A stretch of DNA of 64,000 nt from Rhodocytophaga rosea. GTDB lineage: Bacteria > Bacteroidota > Bacteroidia > Cytophagales > 172606-1. Shown in pieces: positions 43,067 through 52,731 of this stretch. The stretch lies in contig NZ_CP048222.1 of the NCBI RefSeq assembly GCF_010119975.1, forward strand, positions 124,001 through 188,000, given 5' to 3'. The position numbers and the translations under genes were made by a program. The notes beneath the pieces are model-generated. The model had not been told where the DNA came from and searched no databases. It saw only the letters and a program-made list of their open reading frames with translations. The stretch's first letter is position 1. Each line of letters starts with the position of its first letter.

Positions 43067-46000
43067 CTACAGCTTAAAAAACAACCTAAAGGTCGTACCT
43101 TTTCCCACTTTGCTTTCCACCTCAATGTGACCTCCTGCTGCATGGATAATTTTTTGTGTCAGATACAGTCCAATGCCTTGCCCTTCTATTTGCTCACTCA
43201 GGCGATGATAGAGCGTAAAGATCGAAGCAACTTTGCTTTGCTCTATTCCCATCCCATTATCTTCCACGCGTAACAGAAGAAAACCTGGGAGAGCTTTGGT
43301 GTGGATCACAATGTGAGGGTCGCGCTCTGAAGATTTATATTTAATGGCATTGCTGATCAGATTGTAGAGCATACTGCGTAAGTTTTTTTTTGAGAAGTGG
43401 ATAGAGGGTACTTCAAATGCAACCTCGATCTGTGTATGGGTGGCCTCTAATAGAGTTGCAATGCTGAGCTTAATATCCTCTATTAGCTCTTCAAAATACA
43501 CATCTTCTCCTTCCCTTAACCGCTCACTCTCTATTTTTCCAATCCCTGATAACTCCCTGATGAGCGCCTTAAATTTTGTAATGGCCGTATCAATCATCCG
43601 GTAAAATTCTTCGGCCTGCGGGTTAACACTAGTATCCGGATTAACACTATTATTAGTAATATGAAGAAGCTCGATTAAGCCTTGAATATGGGCAATGAGA
43701 TTTAACAGGTCATGAGAAGCGGTAAAAACGAATGTATCTAAATCGTCATTGATCCGAAGCAGGCTCGTATTGCGCTCCTGGAGTTCCCCTTGTAGACGTT
43801 TAAGTTCTGTGATCTCATAAAAGGTAAGGATGGCTCCATCAATTCTATTATCGCTTTGCCGGATATAGGGCATGGCCATCACTTGGTAGCATTTATGAGC
43901 GGATTGCACTTCCTTAACAATGATACCTCCTTCTGCTATCACCTTTGTCATATCCTCCCGGAAGGTTTCAAATTTAATATTGGTGGTGATATGATCTAGT
44001 GGCCTGCCAATATCTCTTTCCTGTAAATTGATCAGCTCGACCACTGAAGGAGAAAATTTTTTCAACTTCAGCTCCCTATCTACAAAAACCTGCCCATTCA
44101 CATTGCTTCGAAAGTAATTATTCAAGTCATCATTTAACTCAGTGAGTTCCTTAATTTTTCCCTGGTATTCACTGTTGACGTTTTGCAATTCTTCATTGAC
44201 TGATTGCAATTCCTCATTGGAGCTTTGCATTTCCTCGTTGGCACTCTGCATCTCCTCATTGGCTGACAATAATTCTTCATTAAAAGAAAGCATATTCTCC
44301 CCCATAGCCACAAGTTTTTCCTGGGTGTCATGCAGTTTCTCCTTTGTCTGTCTGAGTTCCTCTTCGAGGCTCTCCACATATTCACGTGTCTGCAAAGAAG
44401 TATCCATCCACTTCTCTCCACGTTCTTTGCCAGCATCACTTCCTGTAGAGGTCTCCCGAAACAGAACCAGCAGGAACCTCTTCTCAAGACGACGATCTGT
44501 AAAGGGTTTTACTAACACCTCTACTGCCCTCCCTTCCTGTGAATCTCCTACGTGTGTACTTTTAATGCCTACCCCTTGCCCGGATTTTAATGCCCGCTGA
44601 AGGGCAGCTCTAACTGGCAGGGCAAGCGGTTCTGGCAACAGATCTAAGAGATTAAAATTAAATACTTTGGGTAATAGGTATGTAGTTAATTCTCCAAAGG
44701 AATCTACTACTTGCAGATTCTCATCCACGCATACACCGGCTCCTCCATATTCAGTTATCACTATTTCACTCAAGACTTCCCCTAATGGAGGTTTTTGGGT
44801 AGTTGCCTCCGCTTGTTTAGAGGAAGGCAAGGATACAGATTTACCATCCTCATAGATGGGTAAAGAGAAAGTATCCAGGCGAAGAGGTATATGTGCCTTT
44901 TTTTTGTAAATTTTCCACTTGCGGCTGATTTCCTCCATATGCGTGTGGAGGAACGTAGTATTTTCGCTGGCTCCTAAAAATAAAAATCCTCCTTTTTTAA
45001 GGCCAAAATGCAGCATAGAAAATATCTTCTCCTGTAAATCTTTGTTCATATAAATGAGCAGATTACGGCAGGAGATAAGATCCATATTGGCATAAGGCGG
45101 ATTTTTTCCCAAATTATGGGGGGCAAAAATGAGCATTTTTCGAAGTTCCGGTTTAATGCGGTAGCTTTGATTCTGGTAAATAAAATACCGGTCCAGCCTT
45201 TCCTTGAGCATGCTACCGGCAATGCTTTCCGGATAGATCCCTTTGGAAGCTATGGCCAGGGCAAGTTTATCTAAATCGGTAGCAAAAATTTTAACATCAA
45301 TTTGCCTATTAGTTTTCTCTACATATTCCTGCACCAGTATAGCCAGGGAATAGGCCTCTTCGCCTGTCGCACAGCCAGCTACCCAGATTTTCACCGCCTC
45401 CCCTGCATTCATAATTTGGGGAATTACATCCCGCTCAATCAGATCAAAGGCTTCCCGGTCTCTGAAAAAGGAGGTCACACTAATTAAAAAATCCTGAGCG
45501 AGTGCCTGTAGTTCTATGGGATGGGTTGAAAGCATTTGCAGATACGCCCTGGAATCATTTACCCCATGATGGGCCATTCGTTTACGTATCCTTCTAAAAA
45601 TGGTAGCCCTTTTATAGTCAGAAAAATCCATCGGTAATTTGCTCTTGAGCAGATCTAAAATAGCCACCAGAGTAGATTCTTCTTTTTCTTCCAGCTCACT
45701 GGAAGAGGCAGGCGGATTTACAGGAGTATGTTGCTGCAATTGATGCACATAAACCTGGATTTGCATGGGCATCTCTTCTGGTGCCAGTACCCAATCGGCT
45801 ACTCCTGTGGCTAAGGCATGTTGAGGCATGGAATCGTAGCTAGCAGTTACCGGATCTTGCACAATGACTAATCCTCCGGCTTTTTTTATGGCTTTAATTC
45901 CTTCGCTGCCATCACTTCCCATACCTGAGAGAATGATACCTACGGCTTTCCCGCCCTGATCTTTAGCCAGGGAATGAAAGAAAGTATTTATGGTGTGATG

Positions 46001-46306
46001 GGGTCCTTTTTTTCCTGCTTTGCTAGTTAAGTACAGCGTCCCCTTTTGCAGAGTCATAAACTGCTTATTAGGGATCACATATATTTTATTAGGTTCCACT
46101 ACCATTCCATTTTCTGCCAGGTCAATATCGAGCTTGCTATGCTTTTCAAGTAATTGAGCCAGCCTACTTTGATGATCGGGGGATAAATGCTGAATAATGA
46201 TATAAGAAGCTTTATCAAGGGGCGTATGGTCAAAAAAAGTATAGATGGCTTCAATACCTCCTGCTGAAGCGCCAATAGCAATAATATGTTGGGGAGTATG
46301 TGTCAT
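43067..46306 (-). CDS. CheB-CheR-PAS-histidine kinase fusion (copy 2)
   Basis: A 1079-residue paralogue of 24758-27973 with the same domain order. CheB domain (residues 5-190) has Ser in GASAGG, His in IIQHLSPDH and Asp in GMGSDGSEG. CheR (about 215-475) has GCATGEEAYSLAIL and LISCRNLLIYM. The coil (about 645-725) is rich in SANEEMQSSNEEL repeats. A PAS domain (about 730-845) precedes H-box TASHDLLNLIAHIQGL, where the usual proline after the H-box is replaced. ATPase motifs: NLISNAIKYKS, DNGMGI, GQGIGLYLTQKI. It is monocistronic and converges with the split kinase. Confidence 0.92.
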   Translation of the reverse strand: MTHTPQHIIAIGASAGGIEAIYTFFDHTPLDKASYIIIQHLSPDHQSRLAQLLEKHSKLDIDLAENGMVVEPNKIYVIPNKQFMTLQKGTLYLTSKAGKKGPHHTINTFFHSLAKDQGGKAVGIILSGMGSDGSEGIKAIKKAGGLVIVQDPVTASYDSMPQHALATGVADWVLAPEEMPMQIQVYVHQLQQHTPVNPPASSSELEEKEESTLVAILDLLKSKLPMDFSDYKRATIFRRIRKRMAHHGVNDSRAYLQMLSTHPIELQALAQDFLISVTSFFRDREAFDLIERDVIPQIMNAGEAVKIWVAGCATGEEAYSLAILVQEYVEKTNRQIDVKIFATDLDKLALAIASKGIYPESIAGSMLKERLDRYFIYQNQSYRIKPELRKMLIFAPHNLGKNPPYANMDLISCRNLLIYMNKDLQEKIFSMLHFGLKKGGFLFLGASENTTFLHTHMEEISRKWKIYKKKAHIPLRLDTFSLPIYEDGKSVSLPSSKQAEATTQKPPLGEVLSEIVITEYGGAGVCVDENLQVVDSFGELTTYLLPKVFNFNLLDLLPEPLALPVRAALQRALKSGQGVGIKSTHVGDSQEGRAVEVLVKPFTDRRLEKRFLLVLFRETSTGSDAGKERGEKWMDTSLQTREYVESLEEELRQTKEKLHDTQEKLVAMGENMLSFNEELLSANEEMQSANEEMQSSNEELQSVNEELQNVNSEYQGKIKELTELNDDLNNYFRSNVNGQVFVDRELKLKKFSPSVVELINLQERDIGRPLDHITTNIKFETFREDMTKVIAEGGIIVKEVQSAHKCYQVMAMPYIRQSDNRIDGAILTFYEITELKRLQGELQERNTSLLRINDDLDTFVFTASHDLLNLIAHIQGLIELLHITNNSVNPDTSVNPQAEEFYRMIDTAITKFKALIRELSGIGKIESERLREGEDVYFEELIEDIKLSIATLLEATHTQIEVAFEVPSIHFSKKNLRSMLYNLISNAIKYKSSERDPHIVIHTKALPGFLLLRVEDNGMGIEQSKVASIFTLYHRLSEQIEGQGIGLYLTQKIIHAAGGHIEVESKVGKGTTFRLFFKL

Positions 46307-47156
46307 CTTGTTTCATTTTAGGAAAATTATACGAGATTAAAAGCTAAGGAGCTGGTAAGATTTAAGTAACGATGAATCCTAAAGGCAAGAATCTATTCCT
46401 TATAAATGCAGAAGTTTAGATAGTAAATATGCTTCTAACACTTGACCATTTGCTAATTTAAAAATGTAAGCTTATAAAGCAAGATTAATCTAAAACAAAT
46501 CCTGTTCGCTTGAATGGTGCTACAATGCTTATTAATAGCCTACATTTGGAAATAAAGTATATACTTGGGTTTAATACAAATAACTACTATTAATATTTAA
46601 CAAGCCATGGAAGAGGTAATACGAGCTATGAGGCAGAAAAAATGTAAGTGACCTTTCGCTTCAACACAGTAATGCAAAAACGGGAAAAAATATAATAAGG
46701 TTTACGTATAAATACTGAATTGAATTAAATCAGTATTTATACGTAAACAATTTGAAAATCATAACGTTATAAGAGTATTGCTTTTAGGCATTATCTGTAA
46801 ATTAGCTATTGTAACATTAAGTAGTTTACATAATAAATTATTATAGATAATAACCAAGTATTTAAGCCCAAAGTGTCTAGCATCAATTTTTATAAATTAA
46901 TTTATTTACCTGGGAGAAAGTTTTAGAGAGAAAACCAAGTACTACTCCATCCAGAAATTAATAAGGTGAAAGCTTCTTTAGAGCTATTGATAATATGATA
47001 TGGATTAAAACAAATTTTTAACAGAAACTTTACTTAATGGATGGTGCTGGTACGTTTTCCAAAAAATAGATAATCAATTAATCTATTTGGGCTATTGTAA
47101 ATTTTACAGAGAAAATGGAATAAGCCGATATAACACACTTTTTATGTACCCGGCCT
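46307..47156. other. 850-bp AT-rich intergenic region with a strong palindrome
   Basis: No gene was recognised. It contains the 19-bp-arm hairpin at 46700-46748 and presumably the promoter of the sigma-like gene and desaturase 2. Confidence 0.45.
46700..46748. promoter_or_regulatory. 19-bp perfect inverted repeat
   Basis: GTTTACGTATAAATACTGA and its exact complement around an 11-base AT-rich loop. The right arm includes AGTATTTATACG, also found upstream of desaturase 1 at 17075-17086. There is no T-run, so an operator or RNA switch is more likely than a terminator. Role inferred. Confidence 0.5.
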
Positions 47157-47438
47157 ATGTCCTGCTTAGCTCAACAAGAGATAATCTCATTAATAAAAAA
47201 TAAAGAGAAAGAAGGGTTTGATCGATTATATGACACGTATAGTGTAGCCTTATATAAACTAAGTTTACATATCACTAGTGATGATAAACTGGCACAACAG
47301 GTATTAGAAAATTCTTTTGTATTCATCTGGAAAAACATCGATACCTATACTCCCTCTCAAATTAGCTTTGGCGTATGGCTCATCTCAATTGTTAAACAAG
47401 AGGCAAACAAAATGGCCCATTTGCAAGTAAATGATTAA
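47157..47438 (+). CDS. Sigma-70 region 2-only protein
   Basis: A 93-residue protein resembling the region 2 domain of an ECF sigma factor (GFDRLYDTYSVALYKLSLHI; LAQQVLENSFVFIWKNID; FGVWLISIVKQEANK). In full ECF factors a linker and region 4 follow; here it stops, and no region 4 frame is found before the desaturase 16 bases later. Either region 4 has been lost or it is a natural short form. Its tight spacing with desaturase 2 indicates one transcript. Confidence 0.75.
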   Translation: MSCLAQQEIISLIKNKEKEGFDRLYDTYSVALYKLSLHITSDDKLAQQVLENSFVFIWKNIDTYTPSQISFGVWLISIVKQEANKMAHLQVND

Positions 47439-47454
47439 ATAATAATTTTAGAAT

Positions 47455-48576
47455 ATGTTGAAAATAAAACCGAAGAGGCATGTAAAATTTAGTGCTGCTA
47501 GTAAATCATTGTTTTTTAGTACACTAAAAAAACGTGTAGATTTTTATTTTAAAGAAAAGAATGTGTCAATACACGCCAATAAGAAAATGATAGTCAAATC
47601 CATTATCTTATTAGCTCTTTATGTAACCCCCTTTCTGTGTATACTGCTTTTACAGCCGCCATTTTTGATGGGTTTAGTTTTCTGGCTAGTAATGGGATTA
47701 GGTTTAGCAGGAATTGGCATGAGTGTCATGCATGATGCGAATCATAGTGCTTTTTCAGCGATAAAATGGGTGAACTCCGTAATTGGATATAGCTTAAATC
47801 TAGTGGGTGGTTCAGTTTTCAACTGGAAATTGCAGCACAATATACTTCATCACACCTATACGAATATTGTTGGGATGGATGAGGATATTGAGGACAGACT
47901 GGTTTTACGTTTTTCACCCCATACAAAGGTTAAATTTTATCACCGCCTGCAGTGGATCTATGCCTTTATGTTTTATGGAATACTTACCCTCTACTGGGTA
48001 TCTTTAAAAGACTTTATCCAGTTTTTCAAATATATAAAAAGCGGTTTGAACTCACATAGCCCTGGGGAAAATATATTAATCTTCACTAAGATTCTAGCCA
48101 TTAAACTGGTATACTTTTTTTGTATGCTAATAGCCCCTACCCTTTTTTGGGGAATCCCTTTTTATCAGATCCTCACTGGATTCTTGCTTATGCACTTTGT
48201 GGGAGGGATCATTTTAACTACTGTATTCCAGCTCGCTCATACGGTGGAAGGAACCAGCCATCCCCTTCCGGATGAAAAAGGCACTATTGAAAATGAATGG
48301 GCCATTCATCAACTCAATACGACAGTAAATTTTTCACGGGAAAGTAAATGGATATCCTGGTATGTAGGAGGATTGAATTTTCAGATCGAACATCATCTTT
48401 TTCCCAAAATTTGTCATGTACATTATCCACAGATTGCCAAAATCGTTAAACACACGGCTGAGGAATACAATATTAATTACTTAGAGAATAAAACATTTTA
48501 TCAGGCCTTGCGCTCTCATTTAACTACTTTGCACCATTTGGGAAGATTACCCAATATCAATGAGGCCTTGGTATAA
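47455..48576 (+). CDS. Membrane fatty acid desaturase (copy 2)
   Basis: A 373-residue paralogue of the desaturase at 15953-17023. Histidine boxes are HDANH (93-97), HNILHH (128-133) and QIEHH (310-314). Hydrophobic segments lie at about 45-95 and 200-255, with the same GGLNFQ(I/V)EHHLFP third-box context. It acts on membrane acyl chains. Cotranscription with a sigma-region-2 protein 16 bases upstream is unusual and suggests regulated expression. The first box differs (HDANH versus HEGGH), hinting at different substrate or regioselectivity. Confidence 0.92.
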   Translation: MLKIKPKRHVKFSAASKSLFFSTLKKRVDFYFKEKNVSIHANKKMIVKSIILLALYVTPFLCILLLQPPFLMGLVFWLVMGLGLAGIGMSVMHDANHSAFSAIKWVNSVIGYSLNLVGGSVFNWKLQHNILHHTYTNIVGMDEDIEDRLVLRFSPHTKVKFYHRLQWIYAFMFYGILTLYWVSLKDFIQFFKYIKSGLNSHSPGENILIFTKILAIKLVYFFCMLIAPTLFWGIPFYQILTGFLLMHFVGGIILTTVFQLAHTVEGTSHPLPDEKGTIENEWAIHQLNTTVNFSRESKWISWYVGGLNFQIEHHLFPKICHVHYPQIAKIVKHTAEEYNINYLENKTFYQALRSHLTTLHHLGRLPNINEALV

Positions 48577-49041
48577 GCATTCTCCAATACTTAGCCAGAA
48601 AGAACAATGTCAAGTGGATAGATAATCCACCAAATGAAGCTGTACATATTTTTGTAGTTACTATTAGTGAAGCTTGTTCGATACCATTTCAAAATGATTG
48701 GAGTAATGCCAAAACAAAGAAACTGGAAAATCCCCGACGAAGGCAATTATTCTTAATATAAACAATAAAATCATCATTGACTGGTATGTTCAAATAGATG
48801 TATAAAGTCAAAATTCAAGCAGCTAAAGCATAAGAGTAATCTGGAAATATGTGATATGTGTAAACATTATCCACATATATGTAATACTTTCCGGCTTGCT
48901 TATACCCATCTTTGTCCTGTCACTTAATTTAATATACACTAGATTTTTGAAATAGAGGGACTTGACAATTTCCTGTGTCTATGAATCATTACCAGATTCA
49001 CTCTAGTAAATATTTCCTTTTCTATCTTAAAATCTATATTT
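48577..49041. other. Intergenic stretch, nothing recognised
   Basis: About 465 bases between desaturase 2 and the universal stress protein gene. AT-rich, no clear terminator or operator. Confidence 0.4.
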
Positions 49042-49944
49042 ATGAAAACTATTCTTTGTCCTACTAATAATACCTCCATCGCTGGTAATGCCTTTGCGTA
49101 TGCAACGTTGCTTTCTGAGGCAGCGCAAGCAGAGCTGGTATCTGAAGAAAAGCCTTTAATGGACAATCTGTTTCGAAATAATCAACGAATCTTCCCGCTA
49201 ATTCAGCCTTTGCCAGATACAAGCGTTGAAAGAATGGGCCCTTTTAAAGATTCCTATCTGGAAGTTTATTATGACCCAACCAGGCAGGTACAAACCGTAT
49301 ATTCGCTTGCAGAGAAAGCCCGTACCCTAAAGGCAGAACTAATGGTAGTAGGAGTAGAAAAGGATTTTGGGCTATTTGATATGCATTCAGAGTCTATGGT
49401 CAACCTGGTTAAAAAAGCACAGTGCCCAGCTTTGTTTATACCACAAGAAGTTAGTTTCAAACCTCTAAAGAAAATCCTTGTGGTGATGAATCGGGAAATG
49501 AATATAGATCACCGGTTTTCTGTTATTATAGACTTGGCTATGCCTTTTCAAGCAGAAATCATTTTCCTGCAAGTTACTAAAGAAGATACTCTTATGGATG
49601 GAAACCAATTTTTAGAGAGTATGAAAGAAATGTATTTATCGTTTCCTTACCCACATACTTCCTTTCATACCCTTGAGCATGAAAATCTGTCAGAAGGAAT
49701 TTCCCGTTTTGTAGAAAATATTGGAGCAGATATGATAGCTATAGTTCCAAACCTGCAAGCGCTTTTACCTTACACGTATGCGACTAATTTGGTTAATGAG
49801 CAATTGGCTGCTACCCCATTAACCATACCTCTACTAGCTATAGATGGCCAGCCTTTAACTACAAGTAACTCTGTAACGACCACAAACCGCGAGGGGCATG
49901 CAGATGAAATACAGCAGTTAAACTTATACAAAAAACATATTTAA
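49042..49944 (+). CDS. Tandem universal stress protein, divergent
   Basis: A 300-residue protein with two Usp-like halves (about 1-137 and 142-275). The N-terminal strand MKTILCPTNNTSIAGNAFAY and helical spacing fit UspA, and ALFIPQEVSFKPLKKILVVM marks the domain junction. The ATP-binding motif G-2x-G-9x-G(S/T) is not evident in either half (GVEKDFGLFDMHSESMVNLV in the first), so it probably does not bind ATP. Cytoplasmic; role in stress survival is by family only. Confidence 0.82.
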   Translation: MKTILCPTNNTSIAGNAFAYATLLSEAAQAELVSEEKPLMDNLFRNNQRIFPLIQPLPDTSVERMGPFKDSYLEVYYDPTRQVQTVYSLAEKARTLKAELMVVGVEKDFGLFDMHSESMVNLVKKAQCPALFIPQEVSFKPLKKILVVMNREMNIDHRFSVIIDLAMPFQAEIIFLQVTKEDTLMDGNQFLESMKEMYLSFPYPHTSFHTLEHENLSEGISRFVENIGADMIAIVPNLQALLPYTYATNLVNEQLAATPLTIPLLAIDGQPLTTSNSVTTTNREGHADEIQQLNLYKKHI

Positions 49945-50048
49945 AATAGGAATCGATATTTACTAAAGTACTTTCGTGGCAGTATTTTATGTATAATATA
50001 CTTTGTTCCTTTATTTAACTTTAATCAAATACTTTAAATATAACAAAA

Positions 50049-50261
50049 ATGAAAATGGAATCTTTTTTTACTGGTCCTACAGATGAAGATACTACTGTGC
50101 ATCTGGATTTATCTTTGAAAACAACAAAGTTTATCCATAGTATACTTGTGGATTGTTATGACGATTCTTCTTATGATAAAACTTCTAATGAATTAGCCGA
50201 TATTATTACCCAGCTGGAAATCAATATCAAAAACAGCTCAATAGAAAACACTGCTAATTGA
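50049..50261 (+). CDS. Small acidic hypothetical protein
   Basis: A 70-residue acidic protein (FFTGPTDEDTTVHLDLSLKT ... ELADIITQLEINIKNSSIEN). It lies 100 bases after the universal stress protein gene and is followed by a good terminator at 50414, so it may be the last gene of that unit. Not recognised; no signal or membrane segment. Confidence 0.55.
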   Translation: MKMESFFTGPTDEDTTVHLDLSLKTTKFIHSILVDCYDDSSYDKTSNELADIITQLEINIKNSSIENTAN

Positions 50262-50413
50262 TTTAAATGGCAGATAACCAATTAGAGCTATTTAAATTAA
50301 AAATCGATGATTAGTTCAGTCTATTTTGTTTTTAGTAGCTTTATAAAAATGACCTCAATAGTAGCTTAAAAAGCCTTTACACTTGAGAATTCGATACATC
50401 TGTGGAGTAATTT

Positions 50414-50436
50414 AGCATACAGCCATTCTGTATGCT
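50414..50436 (+). terminator. Rho-independent terminator
   Basis: AGCATACAG and CTGTATGCT form a 9-bp stem around CCATT, followed by ATTATTTTTTT. It ends the plus-strand unit containing the stress protein and the small acidic protein. Confidence 0.85.
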
Positions 50437-50721
50437 ATTATTTTTTTCATCAATTAAATAATTATTGTTGGCTTCTTTTTGAAAGCACTTTACTTTAATC
50501 TGCCTTGCCGGTAAATGCGTGATTTATGTAACATATATCTATAAATATGTAACACATCTGCGGCATATAAACGGCATCTTTGATACAGGTATGCAGTGCA
50601 GGATTTTACGTATACCTCTCCATAGTATCATTTTAGAAAGTATCTGCCTCTAAGCCTGTTTGCTGGTAATTTTTCACCAGCAGCAGTAGCGATACATTGT
50701 TTGTACCCAACTCTTACTCTA
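50437..50721. promoter_or_regulatory. Leader region of the NfeD/SPFH operon
   Basis: Contains a small hairpin TGCTGGT/ACCAGCA near 50660-50682 in the presumed 5' leader. Promoter elements could not be fixed. Confidence 0.35.
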
Positions 50722-51189
50722 ATGAACACGATCAATCAGTTTTTCATGCAAAATTTTTCTAATCCGCCTGTCATCTGGTTTGTTTTAGGGTTTATCTTAT
50801 TTATTCTGGAATTTACTATGCCAGGATTTATCCTTTTCTTTTTTGCCATCGGTGCCTGGATGGTTGCTTTGCTTTCTCTGGCTTTTGAACTTTCTACAAA
50901 TGTACAGATTCTTACTTTTTTAAGTATTTCTCTCCTTACCATTTTGCTGTTCAGAAAGTGGATTAAAAAAATACTATGGACTAAACGTTTTTCAGGAGGG
51001 CTGGAAGATGATTTTTTGGGGAAAACCGGTGTGGCTGAAACCCATATTAGCCCTGGCCAGGATGGGAAAGTGGGTTTCAAAGGGACCCAATGGAATGCCC
51101 GGTCTGCAGACGAAATTGAAAGGGGCCAGCAAGTAACTATTACAGGCAATGAAAGCATTTTGTTGCTGGTGAATGCTAAAAAAACTTAA
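50722..51189 (+). CDS. NfeD-family membrane protein
   Basis: A 155-residue protein starting at ATG 50722 (MNTINQFFMQN); a TTG 21 bases upstream is less likely. Three close membrane segments (about residues 12-32, 35-55 and 60-78, FVLGFILFILEFTMPGFIL) are followed by a soluble OB-fold (about 95-155, FLGKTGVAETHISPGQDGKV). This is the short NfeD type without a protease domain. NfeD partners SPFH proteins in membrane microdomains; the stomatin-like gene begins 2 bases after this stop, so the pair is an operon. Confidence 0.9.
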   Translation: MNTINQFFMQNFSNPPVIWFVLGFILFILEFTMPGFILFFFAIGAWMVALLSLAFELSTNVQILTFLSISLLTILLFRKWIKKILWTKRFSGGLEDDFLGKTGVAETHISPGQDGKVGFKGTQWNARSADEIERGQQVTITGNESILLLVNAKKT

Positions 51190-51191
51190 TT

Positions 51192-52157
51192 ATGACGCCA
51201 ACTACTATTATACTCGTACTATTAACCCTTTTTGTGTTAGTTACTTTTCTTTCCAGCTTTAAAGTGGTACCACAGCGTTCGGCTTACATTGTGGAAAGGC
51301 TGGGTAAATATAGCCGTACCCTGGAAGCAGGCTTTCATGTGCTGATTCCTTATATAGATAGAATCGCCTATAAGCAAAACCAGAAAGAACAAGCCATTGA
51401 TGTAGCCTCACAAATATGTATTACCAAAGATAATATTGCTGTGGAAGTAGATGGTATTTTATATCTGCAGGTGATTGATCCACTCAAAGCTTCCTATGGT
51501 ATTGATAACTATAAGTTTGCTGTTGTACAAATTTCCCAAACCACCATGCGTAGCATTATTGGAAAAATGGAACTGGATAAAACTTTTGAGGAAAGGGAAA
51601 CCGTCAACGCAAGTATTGTAGAAGCAGTGGATAAAGCCAGTGATCCTTGGGGAATAAAAGTGTCGCGTTATGAGGTAAAAAATATTTCTCCACCTCAAAG
51701 CATTAAAGATGCCATGGAAAAGCAGATGCGGGCTGAGCGGGAAAAAAGGGCCCTGATTGCAGAATCAGAGGGTGATAAGCAGGCAAAAATAAACAGGGCC
51801 GAAGGTGAAAAACAGGAAACCATAGCCCGTTCTGAAGGGGAAAAACAACGCCGGATAAATGAAGCAACAGGTAGAGCTACCGAAATAGAACTGGTAGCCG
51901 TAGCCACTGCCAAAGGCATAAGTGAAATAGCTAAGTCTATTAATGAAGATGGCGGCATGAATGCAGTAAACCTGAGGGTAGCCGAACAATACCTTACCGA
52001 ATTTGGAAAACTGGCAAAAGTAAATAATACCATGATCGTTCCGGCAGATCTGTCTGATATTGCGGGCGTACTCACCAGCATTACTTCTGTATTGAATAAA
52101 ACCAAAGTAGAGCCACCTTTGCTTGCAAATGGCAATGGAAAAAAAATAAGTGTCTGA
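51192..52157 (+). CDS. SPFH/stomatin-like (paraslipin/QmcA type) membrane protein
   Basis: A 321-residue protein with an N-terminal membrane anchor (residues 4-22) and an SPFH/band-7 domain (about 25-185, VVPQRSAYIVERLGKYSRTL). A long coiled coil follows (about 185-250) with repeated RAEGEKQ/SEGEKQ units, then a paraslipin-like C-terminus (about 250-300). It oligomerises at the inner membrane and scaffolds protein complexes. It is cotranscribed with NfeD. Confidence 0.92.
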   Translation: MTPTTIILVLLTLFVLVTFLSSFKVVPQRSAYIVERLGKYSRTLEAGFHVLIPYIDRIAYKQNQKEQAIDVASQICITKDNIAVEVDGILYLQVIDPLKASYGIDNYKFAVVQISQTTMRSIIGKMELDKTFEERETVNASIVEAVDKASDPWGIKVSRYEVKNISPPQSIKDAMEKQMRAEREKRALIAESEGDKQAKINRAEGEKQETIARSEGEKQRRINEATGRATEIELVAVATAKGISEIAKSINEDGGMNAVNLRVAEQYLTEFGKLAKVNNTMIVPADLSDIAGVLTSITSVLNKTKVEPPLLANGNGKKISV

Positions 52158-52305
52158 TGATTAAGTATTAGTTAGTGGACATGTAGGATGGTATAGATGC
52201 CTGATGTATTGATACATCATCCGACTACTAAATCTTTGAAAACTGGAATATTGGAATGAATTACCCAAAATTAACAATTATGCATCATTTAATTAATTAG
52301 TAGTC

Positions 52306-52632
52306 ATGGCAATGCATATCATAACAGATCATCCGGAGAGCCTGCTGGAGAAACTTGAGCAACAACTACATTACACAGATGCATCCTGGGGAGTAGATAG
52401 GCAGAATAGGTATTTACAACGATCCAGGGAGGCAGACTATCCTTATTACTTCCGATATATCCTAAAAGAAGGTGGAATAGAAATAGTATTTATTGATGTT
52501 CATAATCAGTATTCAACCTCTTCTGTCAATAAGTATGCTGGTGAATTAGTTGGGCTCCTGCTCACTATTTTCACTGGTGATACTCTACTGAATCATTTGG
52601 AAGCAGCGCCCTATAACCTGCCAAATTCTTAG
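52306..52632 (+). CDS. Hypothetical protein
   Basis: A 108-residue soluble protein (MAMHIITDHPESLLEKLEQQ ... GIEIVFIDVHNQYSTSSVNK). Balanced alpha/beta composition. Start at the ATG at 52306, second Met two codons later. It is not part of the NfeD operon by spacing (about 150 bases, with a TGATGTAT/ATACATCA dyad at 52202-52219 between them). Function unknown. Confidence 0.65.
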   Translation: MAMHIITDHPESLLEKLEQQLHYTDASWGVDRQNRYLQRSREADYPYYFRYILKEGGIEIVFIDVHNQYSTSSVNKYAGELVGLLLTIFTGDTLLNHLEAAPYNLPNS

Positions 52633-52731
52633 ACTAAATCGTAGTTCATTAAGGGCTGTTGGCTAAGCACTGTTCAATAGGGATTATCATAAATATTGCA
52701 GGTAAATCCTGTTTTAAGTTAGTGTAATTTT

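Noticed and set aside
44142-44600. 152-residue serine-rich plus frame
   Set aside because: Antisense to the NEE-repeat coil of the second CheB-CheR kinase.
52202-52219. TGATGTAT/ATACATCA dyad as a terminator
   Set aside because: Arms of 8 bp, AT-rich and no T-run; too weak to call.
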